Part shown: piece after piece, positions 23,446 through 31,760 of the stretch
How positions within the stretch are numbered: position 1 is the first letter of the stretch
Layout: each line of letters starts with the position of its first letter
Origin: Treponema sp.
GTDB taxonomy: Bacteria; Spirochaetota; Spirochaetia; Treponematales; Treponemataceae
Assembly: GCA_024696155.1 (NCBI GenBank)
Contig: JAILHD010000113.1
Location: 1 to 47,092 of the forward strand
Length of the DNA: 47,092 nucleotides
Direction: 5' to 3'
Position numbers and translations under genes: made by a program
Notes under the pieces: model-generated
Seen by the model: the letters and a program-made list of their open reading frames with translations, nothing else
Databases searched by the model: none
Told to the model about the DNA's origin: nothing

Positions 23446-26253
23446 ATGACTTTTTCAGAAAAAATGCTTGAAGCTGCCCAGGAAGGCGCTGTTTTACTTA
23501 AAAATATCAATCAGACTTTGCCACTAACTTTATCAGATACAGTAAGTGTGTTTGGACGTATGCAGTTTGATTTCTATCGCTCAGGAACAGGTTCAGGCGG
23601 TTCCGTGCATGTTCCTTACATCACAAACCTTACAGATTCCCTTATTGATCTGGCAAATGCAGGAAACTCTGCAAAAATCAACCGTGAACTTGCAGAAATC
23701 TATAAAAACTGGATTAAAGATAATCCTTTTGATAACGGAAACGGTTGGGCAACAGAGCCATTCACACAGAAAGATATGGAAATTTCTGAATCACTTGCTG
23801 CAGAATGTGCTAAAAAATCAAACAAAGCCTTGTACGTTATTGGCCGCCTTGCCGGAGAAGACCGCGACTTTGTAAACGAAAAAGGAAGCTGGCTGCTTTC
23901 TGATACTGAACGCAAAAATATCAGCGTACTTTGCGGTGCATTTGAAAAGGTTGTAATTGTATTCAACACCTGCGGAATTATGGATACTGCATGGATTAAT
24001 GATGCTGAATTCAAAAATCACATTCAATCAGTAATTTATGTATGGCATGGCGGACAGGAAGGAGGCCGTGCTGCAGCAAACGTTCTTACAGGAAAAGCAT
24101 ACCCAAGCGGAAAACTTACAGACACAATTGCCCTTAAACTGGAAGATTATCCTTCTACCAGTAACTTTGCAAAAGAGAAAAACTATTATAAGGAAGATAT
24201 TTACGTCGGCTACCGATATTTTTCAACCTTTGCTCCAGAAAAAGTTCTTTATCCATTTGGTTTTGGACTTTCTTATGCAGAATTTGAACTTGGAAAACCT
24301 GAACTATGCGTAACTGGCGATGTAAATTCTCCAAAAGGTGATGCAAAAGTTACTGTAAAAGTAAGCGTAAAAAACGTAAGCAAAACTTTTGCAGGAAAAG
24401 AAGTTGTTCAGCTTTATTATAAAGCTCCTAATACACCTTTGCAGACTCCTTACCGCCAGCTTGCAGCCTTTGCAAAAACAAAACAGCTTGCTCCTGGGCA
24501 GTCAGAAGAACTTGAAATCAGTTTTGACCTTGCAAAAATGGCAAGTTATGATGACAGCGGTGTAAGTGACAATGCTTATTCCTGGGTTTTACAGGCCGGT
24601 GAATACAAAGTTTTTGCAGGAACTGATGTTGCTACTGCTTTGGAAGTTACAACAGATGGAAAAGCAGCCGTTACTTTACCATCACTTGTAGTAATAGAAA
24701 AACTTGAACAGGCAGGAGCTCCAACAGAAAACTTTAAGCGACTTTCTCAGGCCTCTGGCAACACAGATGGAAAAGCTTCAGAAACAGAAGAAGATGTACC
24801 TCTTAGCAAAGTTGATTTGCAGGCCCGCATTAATGCTCACCTTCCAAAAGAAATTGCTTACACAGGAAACAAAGGCATTACTTTTGAAGATGTAAAAAAA
24901 GACCGCAAACTTCTGGATGCATTTATTGCTCAGCTTAATCCAGATGAACTTGCCACAATGATTCGTGGCGAAGGTATGCTCAGCCGCAAGGTAACTCCTG
25001 GTATTGCATCAGCCTTTGGCGGACTCAGTGAAGTCCTTCATGACACTTACAAAATTCCAGTTGCAGGCTGTTCAGATGGTCCAAGCGGAATCCGTATGGA
25101 TACAGGAACTGAGGCAAGCCTTGTAGCAATCGGAACTCAGCTTGCATGTTCATGGAACCTTCCACTTATTAATGAACTTTACGTTTTCTTAGGAAAAGAA
25201 GTTGCCGCAAATCAGATTGACGCACTTTTGGGCCCTGGCATGAACATTCATCGCAATCCTTTAAATGGCCGAAACTTTGAATATTTTTCTGAAGATCCTC
25301 TTCTTACAGGTCTTGTTGCAAGTGCAGAAATTGATGGTCTTTATAAAGGTGGTTCAAACGCAACCGTAAAACATTATGCTCTGAATTCTCAGGAAACAGA
25401 ACGCCGCAAGGCAGACGCAATTGTTTCTGAACGTGCTCTGCGCGAAATCTATCTTAAAGGCTTTGAAATTGCTGTTAAAAACAGCCCGCTTAAATCAATT
25501 ATGACTTCTTACAACCCTATTCAGGGACACTGGGCTGCTTCTAACTACGAAATCGTAAACACTATCTTACGTCAGGAATGGGGATACACAGGTCTTGTTA
25601 TGACAGACTGGTGGTGCTCTATGAACGACTGTGTAGACAAAAGCTTCCTTTCTGTAAAAAACACAGCCTCTATGGTTCGTGCAGGAACTGACGTTTACAT
25701 GGTTGTAGATAATGATGGGGCTGGCAAAAACAGCTACGGCGACAACATCAACGAAACTCTTAAAAACGGCAAGTTCACTCTTGGCGAATTACAGTTTGCC
25801 ATTCGCCATATTCTGAACTTTATTCTGGATGCTCCAGTTTCTAAACGTCCACTTGGAGATTTGATTAATGTAGTAAGCGTTGAACCTTCATCAGAAGATT
25901 TGAGCAAACTTGAAGTTATAAAGGGTGAAACCGATTTTATTCCAGAAGAAAACAAAGAATACGTTCTTGAACTTTCAGAAGACGGCATCTATTCAGTTTG
26001 CGGAACAATCTGCAAAGTAGAAAATACCGTTTCTCAGTCTTCTACCATCATTTTTGTAAATGATAAGCCTCAGGCATCTTTTGAATGCCGTACCACAAAT
26101 GCCCGCGACGTATTTGTAAACGGAACTCAGCTTAAGATGAAAAAAGGAAAGTATAAAATCCGCATGGAACACACAAAAGCCGGAATTGAATTGAAGAAAC
26201 TTAAGTTTACAACCTTCAATTTCAACCCTGTTTCTGCCGGATATTTAGAATAG
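23446..26253 (+). CDS. Family 3 beta-glycosidase with permuted domain order
   Basis: 935 aa, no signal peptide, so cytoplasmic: it should hydrolyse imported beta-linked oligosaccharides (beta-glucosidase/xylosidase type). The domain order is reversed from usual GH3 enzymes. The alpha/beta sandwich normally at the C-terminus comes first (EGAVLLKNINQTLPL.., about 1-285), then a fibronectin-III-like domain (about 300-405, VSVKNVSKTFAGKEVVQLYY). The TIM barrel follows (about 480-830) with DGPSGIRMD, NIHRNPLNGRNFEYFSEDP, KHYALNSQE and the nucleophile Asp721 in VMTDWW. A ~75-residue beta-rich tail closes it. The same order is known from rumen Ruminococcus and Butyrivibrio enzymes. AGAGGA is the ribosome site. 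Confidence 0.93.
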   Translation: MTFSEKMLEAAQEGAVLLKNINQTLPLTLSDTVSVFGRMQFDFYRSGTGSGGSVHVPYITNLTDSLIDLANAGNSAKINRELAEIYKNWIKDNPFDNGNGWATEPFTQKDMEISESLAAECAKKSNKALYVIGRLAGEDRDFVNEKGSWLLSDTERKNISVLCGAFEKVVIVFNTCGIMDTAWINDAEFKNHIQSVIYVWHGGQEGGRAAANVLTGKAYPSGKLTDTIALKLEDYPSTSNFAKEKNYYKEDIYVGYRYFSTFAPEKVLYPFGFGLSYAEFELGKPELCVTGDVNSPKGDAKVTVKVSVKNVSKTFAGKEVVQLYYKAPNTPLQTPYRQLAAFAKTKQLAPGQSEELEISFDLAKMASYDDSGVSDNAYSWVLQAGEYKVFAGTDVATALEVTTDGKAAVTLPSLVVIEKLEQAGAPTENFKRLSQASGNTDGKASETEEDVPLSKVDLQARINAHLPKEIAYTGNKGITFEDVKKDRKLLDAFIAQLNPDELATMIRGEGMLSRKVTPGIASAFGGLSEVLHDTYKIPVAGCSDGPSGIRMDTGTEASLVAIGTQLACSWNLPLINELYVFLGKEVAANQIDALLGPGMNIHRNPLNGRNFEYFSEDPLLTGLVASAEIDGLYKGGSNATVKHYALNSQETERRKADAIVSERALREIYLKGFEIAVKNSPLKSIMTSYNPIQGHWAASNYEIVNTILRQEWGYTGLVMTDWWCSMNDCVDKSFLSVKNTASMVRAGTDVYMVVDNDGAGKNSYGDNINETLKNGKFTLGELQFAIRHILNFILDAPVSKRPLGDLINVVSVEPSSEDLSKLEVIKGETDFIPEENKEYVLELSEDGIYSVCGTICKVENTVSQSSTIIFVNDKPQASFECRTTNARDVFVNGTQLKMKKGKYKIRMEHTKAGIELKKLKFTTFNFNPVSAGYLE

Positions 26254-26271
26254 TAAATTGTAAAGCTTGAT

Positions 26272-26305
26272 GAGGTGTGGATAACAAACCGCACCTCTTT
26301 TTTTT
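26272..26305 (+). terminator. Terminator of the GH3 gene
   Basis: GAGGTGTGG (26272-26280) pairs with CCGCACCTC (26289-26297) with one G-U pair, followed by eight T. It lies 18 bp after the stop codon. Confidence 0.88.
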
Positions 26306-26307
26306 AA

Positions 26308-26336
26308 TTTACATTATCGTGCAAATATAGTATAAA
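26308..26336 (+). promoter_or_regulatory. Promoter of argJ
   Basis: TTTACA (26308-26313), 17 nt, TATAAA (26331-26336): five of six matches in each box. The start point near 26343 gives a 55-nt leader. The only ribosome-site candidate, TAGGAG, is an unusual 17 nt from the ATG. Confidence 0.65.
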
Positions 26337-26357
26337 TATACAAAAGATTGCAAAATT

Positions 26358-26375
26358 ATTGCATAAATATTCAAT
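26358..26375 (+). promoter_or_regulatory. ARG-box-like operator
   Basis: ATTGCATAAATATTCAAT fits the 18-bp ArgR consensus WNTGAATWWWWATTCANW at all but one fixed position, and is a near-palindrome. It lies about 15-32 nt after the predicted argJ start point. No argR gene is in the window. Confidence 0.5.
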
Positions 26376-26397
26376 AGGAGCGCATAAAAATACAATT

Positions 26398-27675
26398 ATG
26401 AGCGAAATTAAGTTTATTGAAGGCGGCGTTACTGCAGCCAAGGGATTTACAGCAAACGGAATTTTGTGCCACATTAAGGCATCAAGAAAGACAAACGACA
26501 CAGCACTTGTAGTTTCAGAAGTTCCATGTAATGTGGCAGGTGTATTTACCCAGAACCGCGTAAAGGCAGAAAGTGTAAAACTGTGTAAAAAAAATATTGC
26601 AAACGGACGGATTCAGGCTATCATCGCTAACAGTGGAAACGCTAACTGCTGTACCGGCGAACAGGGTGCAAAAAATGCACTCCGAATGGCTCAGGCAGTA
26701 GAAAAAGCAACTGGAGTTTCGGCAGACGACGTAATTGTTTGTTCAACTGGCGTAATTGGTGCTCAGCTTCCGGTAGAAAAAATTGAAGCAAATATTGATG
26801 CGCTTGCAAAAGGTCTTTCTAAAGAAGGCCACAAAGAAGCCCGCATCGCAATCATGACAACTGATACAAAATACAAAGAGTGCGCAGTAGAGTTCACAGT
26901 TGGCGGAAAGCTCTGCCACATGGGAACAATGTGTAAGGGAAGCGGAATGATTCACATCAACCTGGGAACCATGCTTTCTTTCATCACAACAGATTGTGCT
27001 GTTAGCCCTGCAATGCTCGAAAAAGCACTCCGCGAATCAATTAAAGGCACTTACAACTGCGTTAGTGTAGACGGCGACACTTCTACAAACGATACTCTTG
27101 TAATCCTTGCAAACGGACTTGCTGGTAATGCAGAAATTACTAGCGAAGGTGCAGATTACGACACTTTCCTTGCAGCTTTAAATAAACTTAACCGCGTAAT
27201 GGCAATGAAGATTGCTGCAGATGGAGAAGGTGCTACACGCCTTGTTCAGTGCACTGTAAACGGAGCAAGTACAGTTGAAGCAGCCCGAGGTCTTGCAAAA
27301 GAAGTTATTTCTTCAAGCCTGGTAAAAGCTGCAATGTATGGTGCAGATGCAAACTTTGGACGTTTTTTGTGCGCCATGGGTTATAGCGGAATTGAATTCA
27401 CACCAGAAAAAACAAGCATCTGGTTTACAAGCAAAAGCGGCGCAAAACGTTATTTTGAAGACAACGACAACTTTGAAGTTCACGGTGAAAACAGCGTCAA
27501 AGTTTATGAAAACGGTGTTCCATTAAACTTTGACGAAGATAAAGCAAAACAGATTATGAGCGAAGAAGCCGTAGAAATCTTAGTACAGTGTGGCGACGGC
27601 AATGCCTGCGGAACCGCCTGGGGTTGCGATTTAACTTATGATTATGTAAAAATTAACGGGGATTACCGTACTTAA
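26398..27675 (+). CDS. argJ: Glutamate N-acetyltransferase / amino-acid acetyltransferase
   Basis: 425 aa. ArgJ transfers acetyl from N-acetylornithine to glutamate (and in bifunctional members from acetyl-CoA). It is made as a precursor that cuts itself before a Thr. The motif here is KGSGMIHINLGTMLSF with Thr191 as nucleophile; the residue before it is Gly rather than the usual Ala. GDTSTNDT and the C-terminal DGNACGTAWGCDLTYDYVKINGDYRT are typical. The ATG at 26398 begins the family N-terminus; the longer frame to a TTG at 26359 would run through the operator-like site. Confidence 0.96.
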   Translation: MSEIKFIEGGVTAAKGFTANGILCHIKASRKTNDTALVVSEVPCNVAGVFTQNRVKAESVKLCKKNIANGRIQAIIANSGNANCCTGEQGAKNALRMAQAVEKATGVSADDVIVCSTGVIGAQLPVEKIEANIDALAKGLSKEGHKEARIAIMTTDTKYKECAVEFTVGGKLCHMGTMCKGSGMIHINLGTMLSFITTDCAVSPAMLEKALRESIKGTYNCVSVDGDTSTNDTLVILANGLAGNAEITSEGADYDTFLAALNKLNRVMAMKIAADGEGATRLVQCTVNGASTVEAARGLAKEVISSSLVKAAMYGADANFGRFLCAMGYSGIEFTPEKTSIWFTSKSGAKRYFEDNDNFEVHGENSVKVYENGVPLNFDEDKAKQIMSEEAVEILVQCGDGNACGTAWGCDLTYDYVKINGDYRT

Positions 27676-27704
27676 AAAAAAACGCTCGCAAAATCCATCG
27701 AGCG
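27674..27704 (-). terminator. Terminator-like hairpin pointing against argJ
   Basis: CGCTCG (27683-27688) and CGAGCG (27699-27704) form a stem. The run of nine A lies on the argJ side (27674-27682), so the U-tract exists only in a minus-strand transcript. It would stop antisense transcription entering argJ; on the plus strand it is only a hairpin just before the next ribosome site. Confidence 0.5.
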
Positions 27705-27718
27705 CATGAGGAGAATTT

Positions 27719-28537
27719 ATGGATTTTAATAGAAAAGAATTTAAGAAGGCTGCTTTATCACAGCTTGACGGCCGCTGGACGCCGGCTGTACTTTCAGGAC
27801 TTTTATTTCTGGTAATTTATTTTCTTTGTATAATTCCTCTTTTTGTAACTCTGATTGGCTTTGGTGTAGGAAATATTGAAAATGCAGGTGAAGATTATCT
27901 TATTAGCCATTTTCTTACTTTCTACCTCATCACGCTGGCTATTCTTGCATTTGTAGTTCCGATTCTTATGACAGCTTATGTTTATTCAATCTGTGAATTC
28001 CAAAAAACTTCAGAAAAAATCACTCTTTCTGTATTTTTCAAGGGACTTTCACACTGGGCAAAAGGTTTAGGAACAATCTGGTACTTCATTTACAGGATTT
28101 TGTTATGGGAGCTTTTGTTTAGCATAATCGGAGTTGTAGCAATAATTCTTGCAAAAGAGCCAGGAACTATTATCTGGGAGATTATCACTGCAATTTTTAT
28201 TATAAGAAAATCACTTCAGTATTCTTTGAACATTTATCTTCTTGTGGAAAATCCTCAGATTAAGGTTACAGAAACTCTTTCCAAAAGCATTGATTACACA
28301 GAAACTCATTTGATGGATTTATTTAAGCTTCGTTTGAGTTTCCTGGGCTGGTATTTACTTAGTCTGCTTACTATTGGAATCGGAGCTTTGTGGCTTGCTC
28401 CATATTATGTTCTTACAAATTACAATGCGGCACTTTACCTGAAAAATGAAACTGAAGAAGCATTAAAACTAAAAGCAAATAATCCGGCAGCCCCACAGCC
28501 GGAAGTATTAAAAGCTGAGGAAAAAACAGATGAGTAA
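27719..28537 (+). CDS. DUF975-like integral membrane protein
   Basis: 272 aa with about six hydrophobic segments. The N-terminus [28 protein letters not shown] and the inner helices resemble the DUF975 group of bacterial membrane proteins of unknown role; the assignment is by impression, not search. The C-terminal ~30 residues are charged and cytoplasmic ([20 protein letters not shown]). AGGAG precedes the ATG. It sits between argJ and argB and overlaps argB by 8 bp, so it is transcribed with arginine genes; a link to arginine metabolism is not otherwise shown. Confidence 0.75.
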   Translation: MDFNRKEFKKAALSQLDGRWTPAVLSGLLFLVIYFLCIIPLFVTLIGFGVGNIENAGEDYLISHFLTFYLITLAILAFVVPILMTAYVYSICEFQKTSEKITLSVFFKGLSHWAKGLGTIWYFIYRILLWELLFSIIGVVAIILAKEPGTIIWEIITAIFIIRKSLQYSLNIYLLVENPQIKVTETLSKSIDYTETHLMDLFKLRLSFLGWYLLSLLTIGIGALWLAPYYVLTNYNAALYLKNETEEALKLKANNPAAPQPEVLKAEEKTDE

Positions 28538-29423
28538 CGAATTAGACTATCTTAAAAAAGATTTTACACTTTTGAGCAGCGAACAGTGGTCAGAAGTTCT
28601 TGTACAGGCACTTCCTTACTTTAAGGAATGGTGCGGAAAAATCGTTGTTGTAAAATACGGCGGAAACGCCATGCTCAACGAAGAGCTTAAACAGGCCGTA
28701 ATGGAAGACATCGTGCTTTTGAACACAATCGGAATTAAGGTTGTGCTTGTTCACGGTGGTGGCCCAGAAATCAACCACATGCTTGACCGCGTTGGTAAAG
28801 AAAGCAAATTTGTTGATGGACTCCGCTACACAGACGGCGAAACAATGGAAATTGTTCAGATGGTTCTTACCGGAAAGCTGAACAAGGATATTGTAGGCAT
28901 ACTTTTGCAGAAAGGCGGAAAGGCAGTAGGTCTTAGCGGCGTTGATGCAGGCCTTTTACGTGCAAAAAAAACAGATAAAGACCTTGGCTTTGTTGGCGAA
29001 GTTACAGAAGTTCATCCTGAAATTCTGCTTTCTATGCTAGATCGTGGATTTATTCCTGTAGTTTCAACAGTTGCCCTTGGTGAACAAGGTGATGATGCCC
29101 GCTACAACATCAATGCAGATACTGCAGCTGCAAAAATTGCAGTTGCCCTCCATGCAGAAAAATTTGTTCAGCTTACAAATGTGCCAGGAATCCTTCGCAA
29201 TATTGATGATCCAAGTTCTCTTATCAAAAGAATTGAACGCACAGCAATCGGTTCTCTAAAAGCAACTGGCGTAATTGCAGGCGGAATGATTCCAAAAATC
29301 GAATGCTGCGAAACTGCCCTGAACGGCGGCGTTCCACGCACCCACATCATCGACGGCCGTGTCCCACACTCTCTGCTGATTGAAATGTTCAGCGACCGTG
29401 GAATAGGTACTATGGTTTATTAA
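28530..29423 (+). CDS. argB: Acetylglutamate kinase
   Basis: 297-aa amino-acid kinase that phosphorylates N-acetylglutamate, the step before ArgC. Motifs: [10 protein letters not shown] (ATP site), [12 protein letters not shown], the acetylglutamate site [27 protein letters not shown] and [18 protein letters not shown]. The N-terminal extension of about 30 residues before the kinase core is of the kind seen in arginine-inhibited hexameric enzymes, so feedback inhibition is possible. GAGGAA lies before the ATG inside the previous gene. Confidence 0.97.
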   Translation: MSNELDYLKKDFTLLSSEQWSEVLVQALPYFKEWCGKIVVVKYGGNAMLNEELKQAVMEDIVLLNTIGIKVVLVHGGGPEINHMLDRVGKESKFVDGLRYTDGETMEIVQMVLTGKLNKDIVGILLQKGGKAVGLSGVDAGLLRAKKTDKDLGFVGEVTEVHPEILLSMLDRGFIPVVSTVALGEQGDDARYNINADTAAAKIAVALHAEKFVQLTNVPGILRNIDDPSSLIKRIERTAIGSLKATGVIAGGMIPKIECCETALNGGVPRTHIIDGRVPHSLLIEMFSDRGIGTMVY

Positions 29424-29441
29424 TAAGCTAATAACTACAAA

Positions 29442-29468
29442 AAAGAGGCTGTGAATCACAGCCTCTTT
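29442..29468. terminator. Bidirectional terminator between argB and the EAL gene
   Basis: AAAGAGGCTGTG (29442-29453), loop AAT, CACAGCCTCTTT (29457-29468): a perfect 12-bp stem with T-rich sequence on one side and A-rich on the other, so it can serve both convergent genes. Confidence 0.9.
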
Positions 29469-29471
29469 CTT

Positions 29472-31760
29472 TTATTGCAAATACTTCTTTTCAAATTCCG
29501 TAATATAAAGCGGTTTTGAATAATAAAAGCCCTGCATAAAGTCACACTTCAACTGATGAAGAATATCATACTGATTTTTATGCTCAACCCCCTGCGAAAT
29601 CACAGTCATCTTAAGAGTTTTTGCAAGGGTAACAATGAATTTTAAAATCTTAAAACTGCGTTCTTCGTTTTCTGATTCAGAAAGGAAAAGCATATCAATC
29701 TTTAAGAAATCTGCTTTTACATCTTTTAGCAAATTCAAAGAAGAATATCCACGTCCAAAATTATCAATTCCAACCCTAATACCAAACTGCTGAAGCTTGC
29801 TTAAAAGTTCCTTTGCATCCTCTGCTCCTGCAGTAAGCAAGGTCTCTTTAAACTCCAGAAAGAGATTCTTTGGATTTACATCATATTTTTTTACAAGGCC
29901 TGTAACAACTTCGTAAATATTCATGTGATAAACATCTTTGGTAGAAATATTTACAGAAATAACCTTATCGCCCTGATCGTTATCTTTCCAGAACTTAAGA
30001 ATCTGCATTACTTTTTCCAGCACGTAAGTGTCCAGCACATGAATTAAAGAAGCATTTTCGAGCACGCTCAAGAAGTCCAGAGGAACTTCCTCACCATACT
30101 CAGGATGATTCCAATATGCAAGAGCTTCTGCGCCAATGCATTTATCTTCTCTGTCAAAAACCGGCTGCAGCCTGATTTTAAACTGTTCGTTGCGGATGGC
30201 ATCAGGAAAATCTGAAACAATATTCTTTTCTACAAGCATCTTTTCCATAAGTTCAGAGCTGTAGAAGGCATAATTTTTAGAAAAATCAGAAGTAATTGTC
30301 TTTATGGCAAGAAGAGCCTCGTCATAAAGAATCTGTGCATTTTCAAAAAATCCGTGCATTTCAGAAATTCCAAGAAGAATACGCAGTGTATAATTACTTG
30401 TTTTTACAACTTTTCTAATTGAAATAATTGAATTTTCAACAGCTTCCGGCTTAAAACGAACCTTTGGAATAAACATGGCAAACTTATCTTCTGAAATTCG
30501 ACCATAAATACAATCAGTACGGCCAGTACAAGGTCGTCTTATTGCATCAGCTTCCATCTTTAGAATTGAATCTCCAACTTTACGCCCAAAAACTTCATTA
30601 ACAAGCTTAAAATTCTGAATATTAAAAGCTAGCATATAGCGTTCTTCTTCTGGATTTTCTTTAATAAGCTTATTACACTCTTCAAAAAATTTATTACGGT
30701 TATACACACCTGTAAGAGAGTCATGTGTAGAAATATAACGCTGCTTATCGAGCAGTTTATCACGTTCTGTAGTTTCTACAATTTTAAGAAAACTTCCAAT
30801 CGGTACTTTGGCATAATAAAGTCTTTCGTATTCGCAGAAAAAATTGCGCATTTCGCCTTTTACAATTAACTTTTCAAGCCAGCACATATGTTCTTTATTC
30901 GGGGGATCTTTTAAATGCTCCCGGATTTTTTTGTTTGCAAAATCACGGGTGAATCTGGCATCTCCAGAAATTATATTTTTTACATAATCATTTACATAAA
31001 TACATTCATCATTAATATTAAAATACATAATACCGTCTGAAATAACGCTGTTTACGCGCTCCAAAGACGATAAAATCATTTTACTTGGAACTTTATAAGC
31101 AGAACTCCAGGTTATATAAGCCGCAAAAATTCCATAAAGTAAAATTGAAAAATCCACAGGTAAATTCATTGAATAGCAGATAAAATTAGTCAAAATGATG
31201 ATAAAATAAATCAGCAAAATTGAATAATATTTTGCCTTATAATAAAAAGGAGCAACAATGGTTTCTATAGTAAGAATAATAAAACTCTGAAGCACCATTA
31301 CATAACAGAAACCAAGATGAATATAATGCACAGGCTTTAAGCAAAGGCTCCAGTAAATAAAGCCATCATTTGTAATTGCGCGTTCAAGCCAGAAAGAATG
31401 ATGTGTATAATTATTTACTAAAAGCTGAATAGAATCTGCAATGGCAAGCAAAATATAAATCCAGCAGTATCTCTTTATTTTCTTATCATGATTTGTAAAC
31501 TCCAGACAGAATTTTAATACAAGAAATGCCATCCAGTCAGTTCCAATAAAATAAATGGAATCAATCAATGTTGCGTATTCAACTCTGTTCTGGAAGAAGA
31601 AGAACACATAAAGCGGAATAACAACCATAGCCACAACCATAGCTTTTGTAATTGTCCGCACATAATGTATCTTTGAATTATGAAGATTTACAATAAATGA
31701 AAAAATTACAGAAGTGAGGATTGCAGAAATTACTGAATAAATTAATTTAAAAGCAAACAT
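29472..31760 (-). CDS. 7TM-PAS-GGDEF-EAL protein, probably degenerate in both catalytic domains
   Basis: 762 aa. Seven or eight TM helices (1-222), a PAS-like segment (about 230-330), a GGDEF domain (345-470) whose motif reads SEDKF (423-427), and an EAL domain (about 515-760). EAL (545-547), Asn604 in SVNIS, Glu639 and Lys687 (KID) are kept. The normally invariant DDFG is DNFG (N667) and the EGVE glutamate is Gln (Q723 in SQGVE). Both positions help bind metal or activate water, so phosphodiesterase activity is doubtful; a c-di-GMP-binding receptor role is possible. It starts in a TGATG overlap with the paralog upstream and is translationally coupled. Confidence 0.88.
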   Translation of the reverse strand: MFAFKLIYSVISAILTSVIFSFIVNLHNSKIHYVRTITKAMVVAMVVIPLYVFFFFQNRVEYATLIDSIYFIGTDWMAFLVLKFCLEFTNHDKKIKRYCWIYILLAIADSIQLLVNNYTHHSFWLERAITNDGFIYWSLCLKPVHYIHLGFCYVMVLQSFIILTIETIVAPFYYKAKYYSILLIYFIIILTNFICYSMNLPVDFSILLYGIFAAYITWSSAYKVPSKMILSSLERVNSVISDGIMYFNINDECIYVNDYVKNIISGDARFTRDFANKKIREHLKDPPNKEHMCWLEKLIVKGEMRNFFCEYERLYYAKVPIGSFLKIVETTERDKLLDKQRYISTHDSLTGVYNRNKFFEECNKLIKENPEEERYMLAFNIQNFKLVNEVFGRKVGDSILKMEADAIRRPCTGRTDCIYGRISEDKFAMFIPKVRFKPEAVENSIISIRKVVKTSNYTLRILLGISEMHGFFENAQILYDEALLAIKTITSDFSKNYAFYSSELMEKMLVEKNIVSDFPDAIRNEQFKIRLQPVFDREDKCIGAEALAYWNHPEYGEEVPLDFLSVLENASLIHVLDTYVLEKVMQILKFWKDNDQGDKVISVNISTKDVYHMNIYEVVTGLVKKYDVNPKNLFLEFKETLLTAGAEDAKELLSKLQQFGIRVGIDNFGRGYSSLNLLKDVKADFLKIDMLFLSESENEERSFKILKFIVTLAKTLKMTVISQGVEHKNQYDILHQLKCDFMQGFYYSKPLYITEFEKKYLQ

